Below, one piece after another: positions 11,141 through 20,925 of a stretch of 64,000 bases of DNA. Position 1 is the first letter of the stretch. Every line of letters begins with the position of its first letter. Source of the DNA: Toxorhynchites rutilus septentrionalis (taxonomy: Eukaryota > Arthropoda > Insecta > Diptera > Culicidae); the NCBI RefSeq assembly GCF_029784135.1, contig NC_073746.1, positions 229,103,882 to 229,167,881 on the forward strand, given 5' to 3'. The position numbers and the translations under genes were made by a program. Below the pieces are notes generated by a model. The model worked only from the letters and a program-made list of their open reading frames with translations, searched no databases and had not been told where the DNA came from.

Positions 11141-11683
11141 TTCGCGATACGGAACATTTTCCGTTGAGCGCAAATACAATATTGGATATGAAAATTTTCT
11201 ACTGATGGGGAAGAATAATTTTCAGAAGCTTTCCTGTTAATTCCGATTCATTGAAAAATCACAAAACCAAATGTATTTGGTTGCAGTGTTATGTGGATAG
11301 AAAACATTAGAATAAACTCTTTCGCATCAATGTATTTTTTCAATTCCCAGGGGAACTGACGGAGTATTTTTCGCAACGATTAGTTCTTTCCCGAATTTCC
11401 TCGATACTCGAAGCCCACCAGTGGTTAATGCTAACTCAATAACCACCTGTTAATAACACTTGATTGAAAAATATTTGGTCACAGTGTTACATGGATAGAA
11501 AACATTAAAATAAACTCTTTCGCATGAATGTTATTTTCAATTCCCAGGGAACTGGCAGATTATTTTTCAGCAACAATTAGATCTTTCCGGAATTTTCTCG
11601 GTGCTGAATGGCATCCAAACGAATATACTCATTTCAGTTTGGCCTGTAAAAAACTTTTCTGAACTCTAATCCATCAAATTTGG
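11141..11683. repeat. Two tandem histone-spacer-like repeat units
   Basis: Two copies of a ~205-bp unit, 11250-11400 and 11460-11620, share 'ataaactctttcgcat', the 'tcaattcccagg' block and 'tttccggaattt'-like endings. The same unit recurs at 4547-4650 and 12788-12910. No coding sequence. It lies directly downstream of the H3 pseudogene in H3 orientation. Confidence 0.6.
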
Positions 11684-11699
11684 AGCCCTGAAAAGGGCC
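11684..11699 (-). promoter_or_regulatory. Histone mRNA 3' stem-loop (relic)
   Basis: On the - strand the sequence is GGCCCTTTTCAGGGCT, matching the canonical metazoan replication-dependent histone stem-loop (six-base stem, TTTC loop). It sits 19 bp after the H3 stop codon. In histone mRNAs this structure replaces poly(A) and binds SLBP. Its survival shows the pseudogene came from a genomic histone gene, not from a processed polyadenylated copy. Confidence 0.85.
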
Positions 11700-11717
11700 G
11701 TTGATTATATGCTAAGT

Positions 11718-12080
11718 TTATATAGCATGCTCTCCTTGGATTCGACAGGCCAGCTGAATGTCCTTGGGCATGATGTGATGCGTTTTGCGTGGATAGCACA
11801 CAAATTAGTATCTTCGAATAGGCTTCCTGCAGCGTCATAACCGCGGAACTTTTGAAGCGCAGGTCGGTTTTGAAGTCCTAAGCAATTCCACGAACCAAAT
11901 GCTGCAAAGCTAGCTTGCGGATCAGCAATTCGGTAGACTTCTGATAGCGACGAATTTCACGCAAAGTTCCCGGTCGATAGCGATGTGGCTTTTTAACACA
12001 CTTCCTGCGACTGGTGCGCTTATCCGACCTGCTTTCGTGGTGCCTTACCACCGAAAGACTAACGAGCTAACTGCTTGGTC
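11718..12080 (-). pseudogene. Histone H3 pseudogene
   Basis: Reading the - strand, H3 blocks appear in order: [71 protein letters not shown] in a shifted frame, then QLACRIQGEHA and a stop at 11718-11720. These match the N-tail and histone fold of replication-dependent H3. Damage: the start codon region is lost, stops follow the ARK region, a TAG replaces a glutamine codon in LVREIAQD, small deletions shift the frame around residue 98, and total length is about 363 nt against 411 for an intact H3. A histone stem-loop follows at the right distance, and histone-like promoter sequence precedes it within the palindrome 12059-12457. Confidence 0.85.
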
Positions 12081-12457
12081 CTTCAACAAACAAGTCCTCA
12101 CGGTGCGAGTGTAGCAAGAAATGAACGAAAGCAAAGGAAGCGTGATGTTATAAACCATAAAAGTATAAAATGTAAACCCCACCCTTATTATATTCGCTTA
12201 CCCTGAGGGAGAAACGAATAACATCGAATTAAGTATACAGTAAGTTTATATAATAAGGAGGGTGTTAGAGGCGAATGAACTGCAAAGTTTAAAGCCTCTT
12301 AAAAACAAAGAAAGAAGAAAAAGATAAGGAGGATGGGGTCTACATTTTATACTTTTATGGTTTATAATATCACGCTTCCTTTGCTTTCGTTCATTTCTTA
12401 CTCTACTCTCGCACCGTGAGGACTTGTTTGTTGAGGGACCAAGCAGTTAGCTCGTGT
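12059..12457. repeat. Large palindrome built on the H3 promoter/5' end
   Basis: The left arm (12059-12200) and right arm (about 12246-12457) are near-perfect reverse complements, from the first H3 codons through the 5' UTR and the TATA-like 'ttataaaccataaaagtata' sequence. About 45 bp separate them. The arms differ by a few substitutions and by a 62-bp insertion in the right arm only (12262-12323). The right arm ends abruptly just after the first H3 codons, so only the left side continues into H3. Histone genes are often divergent pairs, but here both sides are the same H3 promoter, pointing to an inverted duplication. Confidence 0.8.
12262..12323 (+). mobile_element. 62-bp solitary retroposed 3'-end unit with 9-bp target duplication
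   Basis: The insert begins just before TAGAGGCGAATGAACT, folds GAGGC with GCCTC and AACT with AGTTT, and ends in an AAAG-rich tail. Direct repeats ataaggagg flank it at 12253-12261 and 12324-12332. It is missing from the opposite arm of the palindrome, which serves as the empty site. It matches the 3' end of the element at 4942-11129. It is either an extreme 5' truncation or a discrete mini-SINE. Confidence 0.75.
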
Positions 12458-13337
12458 AGTGGTGTGGTGTAGTGAATATTTTCCCATATCGAAGAAATAA
12501 CTTCGAATAAAAACTGCATTATAAAATTATTTGTGTACGAATGCCGCAATAGATAGTCGACTCTAATTTGCGCTGGGTAATTTCCTCGGAGGACTCGATT
12601 CCTCCTTTGAGCATTAATAATCTCTTTCTGGCAAAACGAAGTGGTATGAATCACATTATTTGAAAGATAAAATGAAGATGTTTTCTGCCAATTTCCTTCA
12701 ACCTCCAACCATCTCTTTCTCCCGTTTGTCGTTATTGCGTTCGCTAATCCTTTCTCACAACACCCATTTCTCGTCCTGTCAATTGCGATTGATTGAAAAA
12801 TCACAAAACCAAATGTATTTGGTTGCAGTGTTGTGTGGATAGAAAACATCAAAATAAACTCTTTCGCATGAATGTATTTTTCAATTCCCAGGGAAACTGG
12901 TAGATTATTTTTCAGCAACGATGGTAGCAACGAGGGTTCCGCGCGTGTATGTGTGTGTGGCGGCTGCTCCGATGTTTCAAGCGGAACCGTGGCATCACTC
13001 TCCTCCTGATGGATTCCCTTCTGGCCTAAAGTGCACACACAGGCTCTTGGTGACACCGTTCATCAGCGCTTTCGTGATAAACGAAGTTAGCTTCACCACA
13101 ACAGCGACAACATGCTCGCTTCGCTGTTCAATTAGAACTGAGTGGGTTTACGAGCGGCGCTCGCTTATATACCGATTGATGATTTCAATAGCCTGTTTCG
13201 AAAGCAATTTTAAGGCACACCTATTGAAACAAGTTTTTGGATGGAAAAGTAACAAGTATATAACACGTAGACATTTTATCTTTCGAATAAATTGTTTATC
13301 ATACCATTTCGTTCAGTTGTTTAGGAGCTATTAACGC
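12458..13337. repeat. Histone-spacer-like repeat block
   Basis: 12735-12910 repeats the block seen at 4390-4650 and 11250-11360. 12920-13220 is GC-richer and has a long open - strand frame with no recognisable domain, which I treat as chance. I see no functional gene. Confidence 0.45.
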
Positions 13338-13430
13338 TCAAAATCTCGGTCTCCGGCGTAACGCTTTCGTTTTCGAAACTTTGATTTTACACCCCGGTAT
13401 AGAAATGAAAGACGTAGTCCTACGTCAAAA
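13338..13430 (-). repeat. Terminal sequence of 'GACGTAGTCCTACGTC' element family
   Basis: The end contains the near-palindrome gacgtagtcctacgtcaa at 13407-13424, preceded by 'cgtaacgctttcgttttcga'. The inverse of that (ttcgaaaacgagagcgttac) occurs at 4231-4250 inside the putative opposite end. Related GACGTAG ends are at 17633-17650, 26375-26395 and 48937-48955. Confidence 0.45.
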
Positions 13431-14089
13431 AAACCTGTATGGAGTCCTTGCTCCTAATTTTGAATCATAATGATATGTTCTCACTCCAGAAGTATCAATG
13501 TTGTTCGACTTTTCTGGTGTAGGCATCTATTCTAGGCAGCTCAAAGGCAGAATTATTAATCAATGACTTTTTGTGCTCGTAGATATCGTAAGACCATTTC
13601 ACTTTCCGATTCCTTTTGTCTTTGTGTTTCAAGCTCTACACTTTTCGGTTTCCTACAGCACTTTATTCCCTCGCCTCCGAACCACTTCCATAATTTAAAA
13701 AAGTTTGTGAAGTCACCTTCAATGACAAATTTCGCATTACAAGTCTGACTTTCCCCAACTCACTTTCCCGCGAGGATTTCGCGAGGACAAGGAACATGGT
13801 GAAAAACAAATCGTCTCACCTGACAGTATGTTTCTAAGCACCTTGCTTACTGTACAACTTTCAAAAGCGCATATACACTAATACTAATTTCCATCGAGTC
13901 GCCGCAGCTACTTTTTTCAGAGTGTAATATATTCAAAGAATACTTGCTAACTGTATTTAGTTTGATATGTCGATCATCTGAATCGTTCCAGTAGTTCGAT
14001 AGTAATGAATTTCTGAAGAAAGTATTTTTGGGAAAAAAAGAACAAATTGATTTTTCGGACCACCCTAAAACGAAATTATTTTTTTCTAT
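13431..14089. other. Unassigned sequence
   Basis: No coding similarity, repeats or RNA structure recognised. Confidence 0.4.
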
Positions 14090-16870
14090 TTATAATGATA
14101 CTCCATCCCATATAGAGATTAGGCCGATTCTTGCAAGTCCTGGTCCACCTGGTCCAACCACCTCGCTCGCTGGGCTTCTCTCCTTCTTGTTCCTATCGGA
14201 TTCAATACGAACACCATCTTTGTAGGGCTGCTGTCCGGCAATCTTGCAACATGCCCATCGTACTCGTCCAGCCTCGGCGACTTTCTGGATGCTGGGTTCG
14301 CCATAGAGTTGCGCCAGTTCGTGGTTCATTCTCCTTCTCCATACTCCGTTTTCCTGTACACCTCCGTATATTGTTTTGAGCACTCGGCGTTCGAAAACAC
14401 CAAGTGCTTGTGAGTCCTTTTTAAGCATCGTCCATGCTTCAACCGGTCTAATTAGGGATTTGTACGTGGTACACTTCGTACGGGGTCGGAGATTTTTGGA
14501 CCTTAAGGTTTTACGGAGCCCATGATTAGACACGACTTCTATTAACTATGCGTCTTCGAATTTCACGGCTGTTGTTGTTGTCAGTTGTTATCAACAAGTC
14601 AAGGTAGACAAATTCCTTTACCACCTTGAGCTCGTCGCCGTCGATCACAAAACTACTACCAAGAAGAACTCTGTTGCGATTAGTCCCTCCTGCTAGCATG
14701 TATTTAATCTTAGACGCATTGATCCCAAGCCCAATCGGCCCAGCTTCGTGTTTCAGTCGGATATACAAGTCGGTTAACGTCGCATGTGTTCTTCCGATTA
14801 TGTCCACGTCGTCGGCGAAGCATATAAACTGACTAGACTTGTTGAAAATCGTGCCTCGCATGTTGAAGCCCGCTCTCCGCATAACACCTTCCACCGCCAC
14901 GTTGAAGAACAGACAGGAGAGTCCATAGTCTTGTCGAAGTCCCCTGTTAGTCTCAAAGGATTCACACAACTCACCTGAGATCCGCACACCGCACACCGTT
15001 CATCGTTACCTGAATCAGACGTGTCAGCCTTTGGGGAAAGTCGTGTTCTTCCATGATTCTTCATAGCTGTCGTATTATATGCGACCTTGAAATCAACGAA
15101 GATGAGGTGCGCAGGGACCTGATACTCGGGGCACTTTTGGAGGATCTGCTGCAGTGTACAAATCTTGTCCATAGTCGAGCAACCGAGCTTGAATCCGGCC
15201 TGATAACTTCCACCAAATCTACTTACTATTGGCGATAGACGGATCTGAGACAGAATAGACACCATTCAGGATTGTGATGGTACGGTAGTTCCCACAATCC
15301 AGCTTGACACCTTTTTTATAGATGGGGCTGATTTCCCCGTCCTTCCACTCCGTTAGCTGTTCTGTGTCCCAGATCCTGATTATCAACCGGTGCATACACT
15401 CTACAAGACTTCCCGGACCTCCCTTGAAGAGCTCCGCTACGAGGTCAGCCTTACCAACTGTTTTGTGGTTCTCTAGCTGATTAATGGCCCCCTTAACTTC
15501 ATCCCATCGTTGATGGTGGTACGTCGTCGTTGTTCATTGCATCGGTGCAGTCCTCATCAACGTTCAGGTGTTCATCGCAGTGCTGCCTCCACCTTTCGAT
15601 CACCTCGTGTTCGTTCGTCATGTTGCCTCCATCCTTGTTCCTGTACATTTCGGTCCGCGACACATAGCCTTTGTGCGAGGCATTTAGTTTTTTGAAGAAC
15701 TTCCGCGATTCTCGAGCAGTTCGATAAAGCAGTTCCATCTTCTCACACTTTTTCTCTTCCAGGCGGCGCTTCGCTTCAGTCTGTATCGTTTCACGTTTTG
15801 TTGAGTCGCTCGTTGCAGCATGGCTGCGCGTGCTACATCTTTCTCGTTCAGGAGCGCTCGGCACTCGTCGTCAAACCATTCGTTCCGTTGTCCTCGTTGT
15901 GCATATCCGATGACGGTCCCTGATGTGCTGTTAATTGCTGTTTTCAAAGTGTTCCATCATTCATCGAGGGGTGGAGCATCCAGTTCGACTACCCCCGATA
16001 ACGCAGCTTACAGACGCTGCGAGTATGTTGCAGCAACGTTCGGCTCATGCAGTCGTCGGAGGTGAAACCGTAGTGAGTGTTGGTGTCTTATGTTATTGAC
16101 GACTGACAGTTTGAAGAGCAGTTTGATCATCACCAAGCAGTGGTCTGAATCGATGTTAGTGCCTCGATAGGTTCTGACGTCGATGATATCCGAGAAGCGC
16201 CGAGCGTCGATCAAAACGTGATCAATATGTGTTTCTGTTTGCTGAGGTGATCTCCGGGTGTAACGGTATTGGAGGCTGTGCTCGCAGAAGGTGTCTTAGG
16301 CCTTTTTCATTGGTTCGCTTATGGGCGCTGAACCTACCAACTACCGGTCTGAGCTCTTCCTCTAGACCGACCTGAGCGTTCAAATCACCGATGCCGATTT
16401 CAATGTCGCATAGAAATCTTCTTTATCGTCATCGGTGCTAGCTAAATGGGGGCTGTGGACGTTGATAATGCTGATGTTGAGAAATGGCCTCGAATCCTCA
16501 ATCTACATTGCCACCAGCCAATCGCCCGTTTCTGCATCTCTCCCATCACGATGAAAGCTGTACCCAGCCTTAAAACGATCACTCCATTGAACCTTTCCAG
16601 CACATCTCCTGCAGCGCTACGATGTTGAAATTGCGGGCTCTCAATATTTCCGAAACAATTCGGGTACTCGCAAGAAAATTGAAAGACGGAAATAGCCACC
16701 CTATTGTCATCAATCTGTGCACAGCCTGAAAGCTGAGACGATTATTACGGCCGAAAATTGGAGTTAGCGCTTTTGAAGTGGCAATCACCAACTCCGAATT
16801 TCGGCAGTTTTTTTTAATTATTATTAAGCGTTGCTCGTTCGCGCAAATGATGATTTTTACTAACATTCTG
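14090..16870 (-). mobile_element. Decayed RTE-type non-LTR retrotransposon
   Basis: On the - strand the order is endonuclease then reverse transcriptase. The endonuclease start lies near 16640 (ARNFNIVALQEMCWKGS, with the catalytic QE). SDIIDVRTYRGTNIDSDH lies near 16150-16200, and KRRLEEKK and SRKFFKKLNA in the linker near 15690-15790. RT blocks are SYQAGFKLGCSTMDKI (about 15180), FVDFKVAYN, LRQDYGLSCLFFN, FICFADDVDIIGRT (about 14810) and YLDLLITTD. The C-terminal block with GVFERRVLKTIYGG and ENGVWRRRMNHELAQLYGEP ends near 14110. This domain wording is characteristic of RTE-group elements, which lack RNase H. Many frameshifts and stops break it. No target duplication found. Confidence 0.8.
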
Positions 16871-17183
16871 ACATTGACAGATTTTTAAAATGTTTTAAGC
16901 GTTCGTTCACTCGAAGACACAATACTGTCAAGTCGCTAATGGATGACCATTTACAGAGAAAAAGTATTCACATAGGCTTCCGCTTAGCGGAATCCAAACA
17001 GTCGTTTTTTCCGCTTATAACCCGCCATAAATTTCTGTACAGCGGCCTTGTCAACTTTGCTTGCCGCAGAACCCAGTTTTCTTTGAACTTTCCATCGTTT
17101 TCCACCGTTTTCTGTGTCTTCTTTTAGTTCTGCTTGACGATGGCCGATAGTGACGATGGTTATGATTTTTGGGTATCACTACC
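16871..17183. other. Unassigned sequence
   Basis: No recognisable gene. A Lys-rich open stretch on the - strand (about 17000-17130) resembles nothing I can name. Confidence 0.35.
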
Positions 17184-17371
17184 GCTCTTTTTTGAGCCGA
17201 GACTCTTTTGAACCGCGGTTCTTTTTTGGTCGAGACTCTTTTGAAAAGCGGCTCTTTTTTTAGCCGAGAATCTTTTGAACCGCGGCTCTTTTTTGAGCCG
17301 AGACCCTTCCGAAAAGCAGCTCTTTTTTGAACCGAGACTCTTCCAAAAAGCGACTCTTTTTTAAACCGTGG
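17184..17371 (+). repeat. 34-bp minisatellite, about 5.5 units
   Basis: The unit is gctcttttttgagccgag followed by actcttttgaaccgcg (34 bp in all). The units diverge by point changes (gagccgag/gaaccgag, gaaccgcg/gaaaagcg). No gene overlaps it. Confidence 0.85.
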
Positions 17372-18298
17372 TTCATTTGTAAAAAACCGTGGATCGTACG
17401 CTCGTTCTGACGAACCGGCTCAAATATCGCAAGAGCGTACCGATTATTTTCTGGAGAACATGGATAGCCTCATGGTCTTGAAGATATCTGTCACTTTTCC
17501 CTACCAGCCACTGTGTGGAACTTCTGTGCCAGGACCTGCTTGAAGTTCGATTTTTGCCAACTTCAGGTGCGAGATGCTTATCTGGACACCACGTTGTGGA
17601 ACAGAAGAACAAAATGAGGGGTGATAAGGTTTTTGACGTAGAACTACGTCTTCCATTAAAGGTGACAAATCAGAAAACAGGTCAGGTTTTTTTGAAATAA
17701 ATTAACATTAATAACTATTTTTGCTGCGAACAGATTTTGACGATTTGCATACCAATCGAATCGGAAACTCTCTAAGATTTGTTTGATATGCTATACATTA
17801 CAATTGCACTACAATAGATCAAACTAATGGTCGCAGTGGTATAATGCTCCTACAGAAGATACATTACAATCCCAGTCTGTAATTTGTTTAAATTTAAAAA
17901 AAAACTGGAAGCTCTTCCATTTTCCCATACATTTGTTCTCCCGATTTGTGTGCTAACCGTACCCGTACCATCAATAACGAGCAACTAATACATTCGTTTC
18001 TACCCGTTTTCAACTTATTTGGTATAAATAAGCCATCCCCGATTTGATATCACACAGCATTCTTCGTGTGGACACCGACTGGACAACATCGTTGCTGGAC
18101 GAGCTTGACGGCGAGGGATCGAGTGCCTTTCTCAAGGCAAGAGGGTGAAGGTGTAGTGCTGGAATAGAGTAAAGTTCTCCAAGGGCCTTGCTCAAGGCTA
18201 GAGATGAATGAACTGAAAAAGTTTAAAGTCTCTATAATACAATACCTTATCTTACCTGATATCACAGTCTCCATCCAACAGGCTAAGCGAGCGGACTA
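17372..18298. other. Unassigned sequence with dispersed-repeat pieces
   Basis: 17633-17650 holds a TTTTGACGTAGAACTACGTC end of the GACGTAG family. 18060-18130 is the inverse counterpart of 4690-4760. 18198-18240 is a diverged GAGGC-type hairpin (ctagagatgaatgaact then agtttaaagtctct) without a clear tail or flanking duplication. No gene. Confidence 0.45.
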
Positions 18299-19603
18299 AA
18301 GGATGTGTCACATCAAATTGCATCACGGAAAAAACGCTGTAGAAATTCGCCCAGTAGACCGATCCTTTTGAAAATTTTAGACAGTAAAATAAAAACTATT
18401 AAACAACTTTTGGCATTTTCCATTTTTCATACTTCGAGCCCAAGCCCGTTTGCTCGTACCCCGTACCCCGTCCATAAGGTTCTGTACAACGTCAGGTTGT
18501 AGTTTTTTTTGAACAGAAATCCATTTTCTCTTGAAGTCCGCCTCCGATTTGACAACTTTTGGGTTCTTCCGGAGGGCCTGCTTCATAATCGCCTAATATT
18601 TCTCTATTGGGCGAAGCTCCGGCGCGTTGGGCGGGTTCATTTCCTTTGAAACGAAGGCTTCGTACCTTCGTACCCCGTTGGCTTCGTACCACCCCAACAC
18701 GTCCTTTGAATAGTGGCACGAAGCGAGATCCGGCCAGAAGATGGTCGGGCCCTCGTGCTGCTTCAATAGTGGTAGTAAGCGCTTCTGTAGGTACTCCTTA
18801 AGGTAAACCTGCCCGTTTACCGTGCCGGTCATCACGAAGGGGGCGCTCCGCTTTCCGCAAGAGCAGATCGCTTGCCACACCATGTACTTTTTGGGAAACT
18901 TGGATAGTTTCTGTATGCGAATCTCCTCCGGAACGCTGAATTTGTCCTCTGCGGAGAAGAACAACAGGCCCGGCAGCTGACGAAAGTCCGCTTTGACGTA
19001 GGTTTCGTCGTCCATTACCAGGCAATGCGGCTTCGTCAGCATTTCGGTGTACAGCTTCCGGGCTCGCGTCTTCCCCACCATGTTTTGCCTTTCGTCGCGG
19101 TTAGGAGCCTTCTGAACCTTGTATGTACGCAGGCCCTCCCGCTGCCTGGTCCGCTGGACGAATGAACTTGATAAATTCAGCTTATTAGCGACATCCCGGA
19201 CCAAACTTCTCGGATCACATCTAAACTGCTTAACTACGCGCTTGTGATCTTTTTCACTGACGGAGCATCCATTTTTGCCGTTCTTCACCTTCCGGTCGAT
19301 GGTTAGGTTCTCGAAGTATCGTTTTAGTACTCTGCTGACCGTGGATTGGACGATTCCCAGCATCATACCGATGTCCCGATGTGACAACTCCGGATTCTCG
19401 AAATGAGTGCACAGGATTAATTCACGACGGTCTTTTTCGTTCGACGACATTTTTCCAAATTTACGAAAAATTGACAGTGAAGCATGGCCAACGTGATCTA
19501 TACACTCTTATCTGATTTTAAAGCGAAAGCTGAAGATATAATTCCTAAAAATTAAATTTCAACAGCGTTTTTTCCGTGATGCAATTTGATGTGACACACC
19601 CTT
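18299..19603 (-). mobile_element. DD37E-type IS630-Tc1-mariner transposon, complete ends
   Basis: Terminal inverted repeats of about 48 bp start AAGGGTGTGTCACATCAAAT (left copy with one change) at 18299 and end at 19603. TA dinucleotides at 18297-18298 and 19604-19605 are the target duplication. The 1305-bp body holds a single transposase frame (see next entry). A truncated copy with the same TIR is at 51650-52161. DD37E elements of this type were described from mosquitoes. Confidence 0.9.
18377..19450 (-). pseudogene. DD37E transposase with one internal stop
   Basis: The transposase cuts and rejoins the element ends. ATG is at 19450 with MSSNEKDRRELILCTHFENP. Helix-turn-helix regions lie at about residues 1-60 (LSHRDIGMMLGIVQSTVSRV) and 65-115. 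Catalytic D residues are in VMDDETY and FWPDLAS, and E in RPIEKY. One in-frame TAG (18593-18595) replaces the tryptophan normally after EKY; the frame then continues unbroken to 18377. Between the second D and E there are 41 residues, not 37. The excess is in GVRRYEAF, where 'tacgaag' is repeated in tandem, so this copy gained about four residues. N- and C-termini are full length. It is probably inactive, but only just. Confidence 0.88.
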
Positions 19604-20925
19604 TATATTTATTCCTGATACTGATTTCACACACATAGACTTTTAAGGACAAATGAAGGAGGAGTTATATATATGGTAGCTTTCGGCTGTTTTACAAAAT
19701 GTGACTGAGAACACTTTCGAGATGAAAATTGTGAATGAAAATAACTTTTTTATATCTCACATGTAATATATATTTATTTAATACAGTATCGACGTATGGT
19801 AGCGATATCCGTTCAGGGAAGCATACAAATACTGATCCTAATACAATCCCATAGACAAGTCACAGGTGGGCTCGTTTGCTGAAGAAAAAAAACATAAACA
19901 AACTTTCTCATAGCGGATGATCTAAACCTCAAATTACGTTAAACGAACAATGGTTATTCTTGAATGAATAATTAATTAAGATAGAAACGATTAGCTAATT
20001 AGATTATTTATATATTGATCAACTTCCTAGCTCGTGGGTGAGTAGCCTTTAAAATCACTTTGGAACGCATTCTATTCATCACAGTGCAGTTCATCTCGAC
20101 TTTGGTGAATTATGAATAATAAAACCGCGACACAAATCCAGGACATCATCCTGACATAAACATCTAACGTGAAACAAACTCGTCAGTATATTGTTTGAAT
20201 TGTTTGCTGTTGCTGGTCAGGCTTATGGGTGACATCGATATTCTGCTGCTGTGACTCTCGGTACGATTGTTGATTGACTTTGCTCATCGGAACCCGGAAA
20301 AATGCCTCCGCGTTGGAGAGACACTTGGATGGTTATATCACCGATTCAGCAAAAGCAAAAACTTTCACCAGCGTGCCGATTACATCCCGAATAATCAACA
20401 ACCTTAGAGGAAACACACTCTCACCGGGAAGGATCTGTTGTAGTTCCAAGGATAACGATAGCACATTGCTCACATGAAGTGTTCACAACCAACAGTAACG
20501 CGTGAAACAGTTCGTTAATCTCAGTCATCGTGTTTTCTCAAGGACAACAAACGGATTTGCGTCATTTCGTTGACTTGTTTTCCAAATCTGCATACAGATG
20601 TCGATGCATCCAGAACCACAAAGTCGAGCTAACATTTTAGGTAAAGAAACCAAATGTGTTTAGTCGTTTAGTATCGTTGAATAGAATAGGAGTTCTGCTC
20701 CATGATATTAGTTCTTTTTTCCAAAGTTGTAAGAGAAATTCTTAATTTTGCACACTAATCTCAGTCGTACAACCGGGACGCCAAACGGTACATTACTAAA
20801 CAATCTTGGAAAATATCACCAGCTGTTATAAGGATTCAAAAAGAGGTTAGGGTGAAAAGTAGTAAGTGAAGACAAAAAGGCTTAAATACTTAAGAGTAGT
20901 AAACATTGTGGAAAAGTGTGGAAAC
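19604..20925. other. 5' flank of right hydroxylase gene
   Basis: The promoter and any untranslated exon of the gene starting at 20926 should be in here, but I cannot place a TATA box or initiator with confidence. A 67-codon open frame at 20274-20477 has no recognisable feature. Confidence 0.35.

Noticed and set aside
12403..13056. 217-codon open frame on the - strand
   Set aside because: It crosses the palindrome arm and dispersed repeat units and shows no domain; the repeats it covers also occur in other frames and places.
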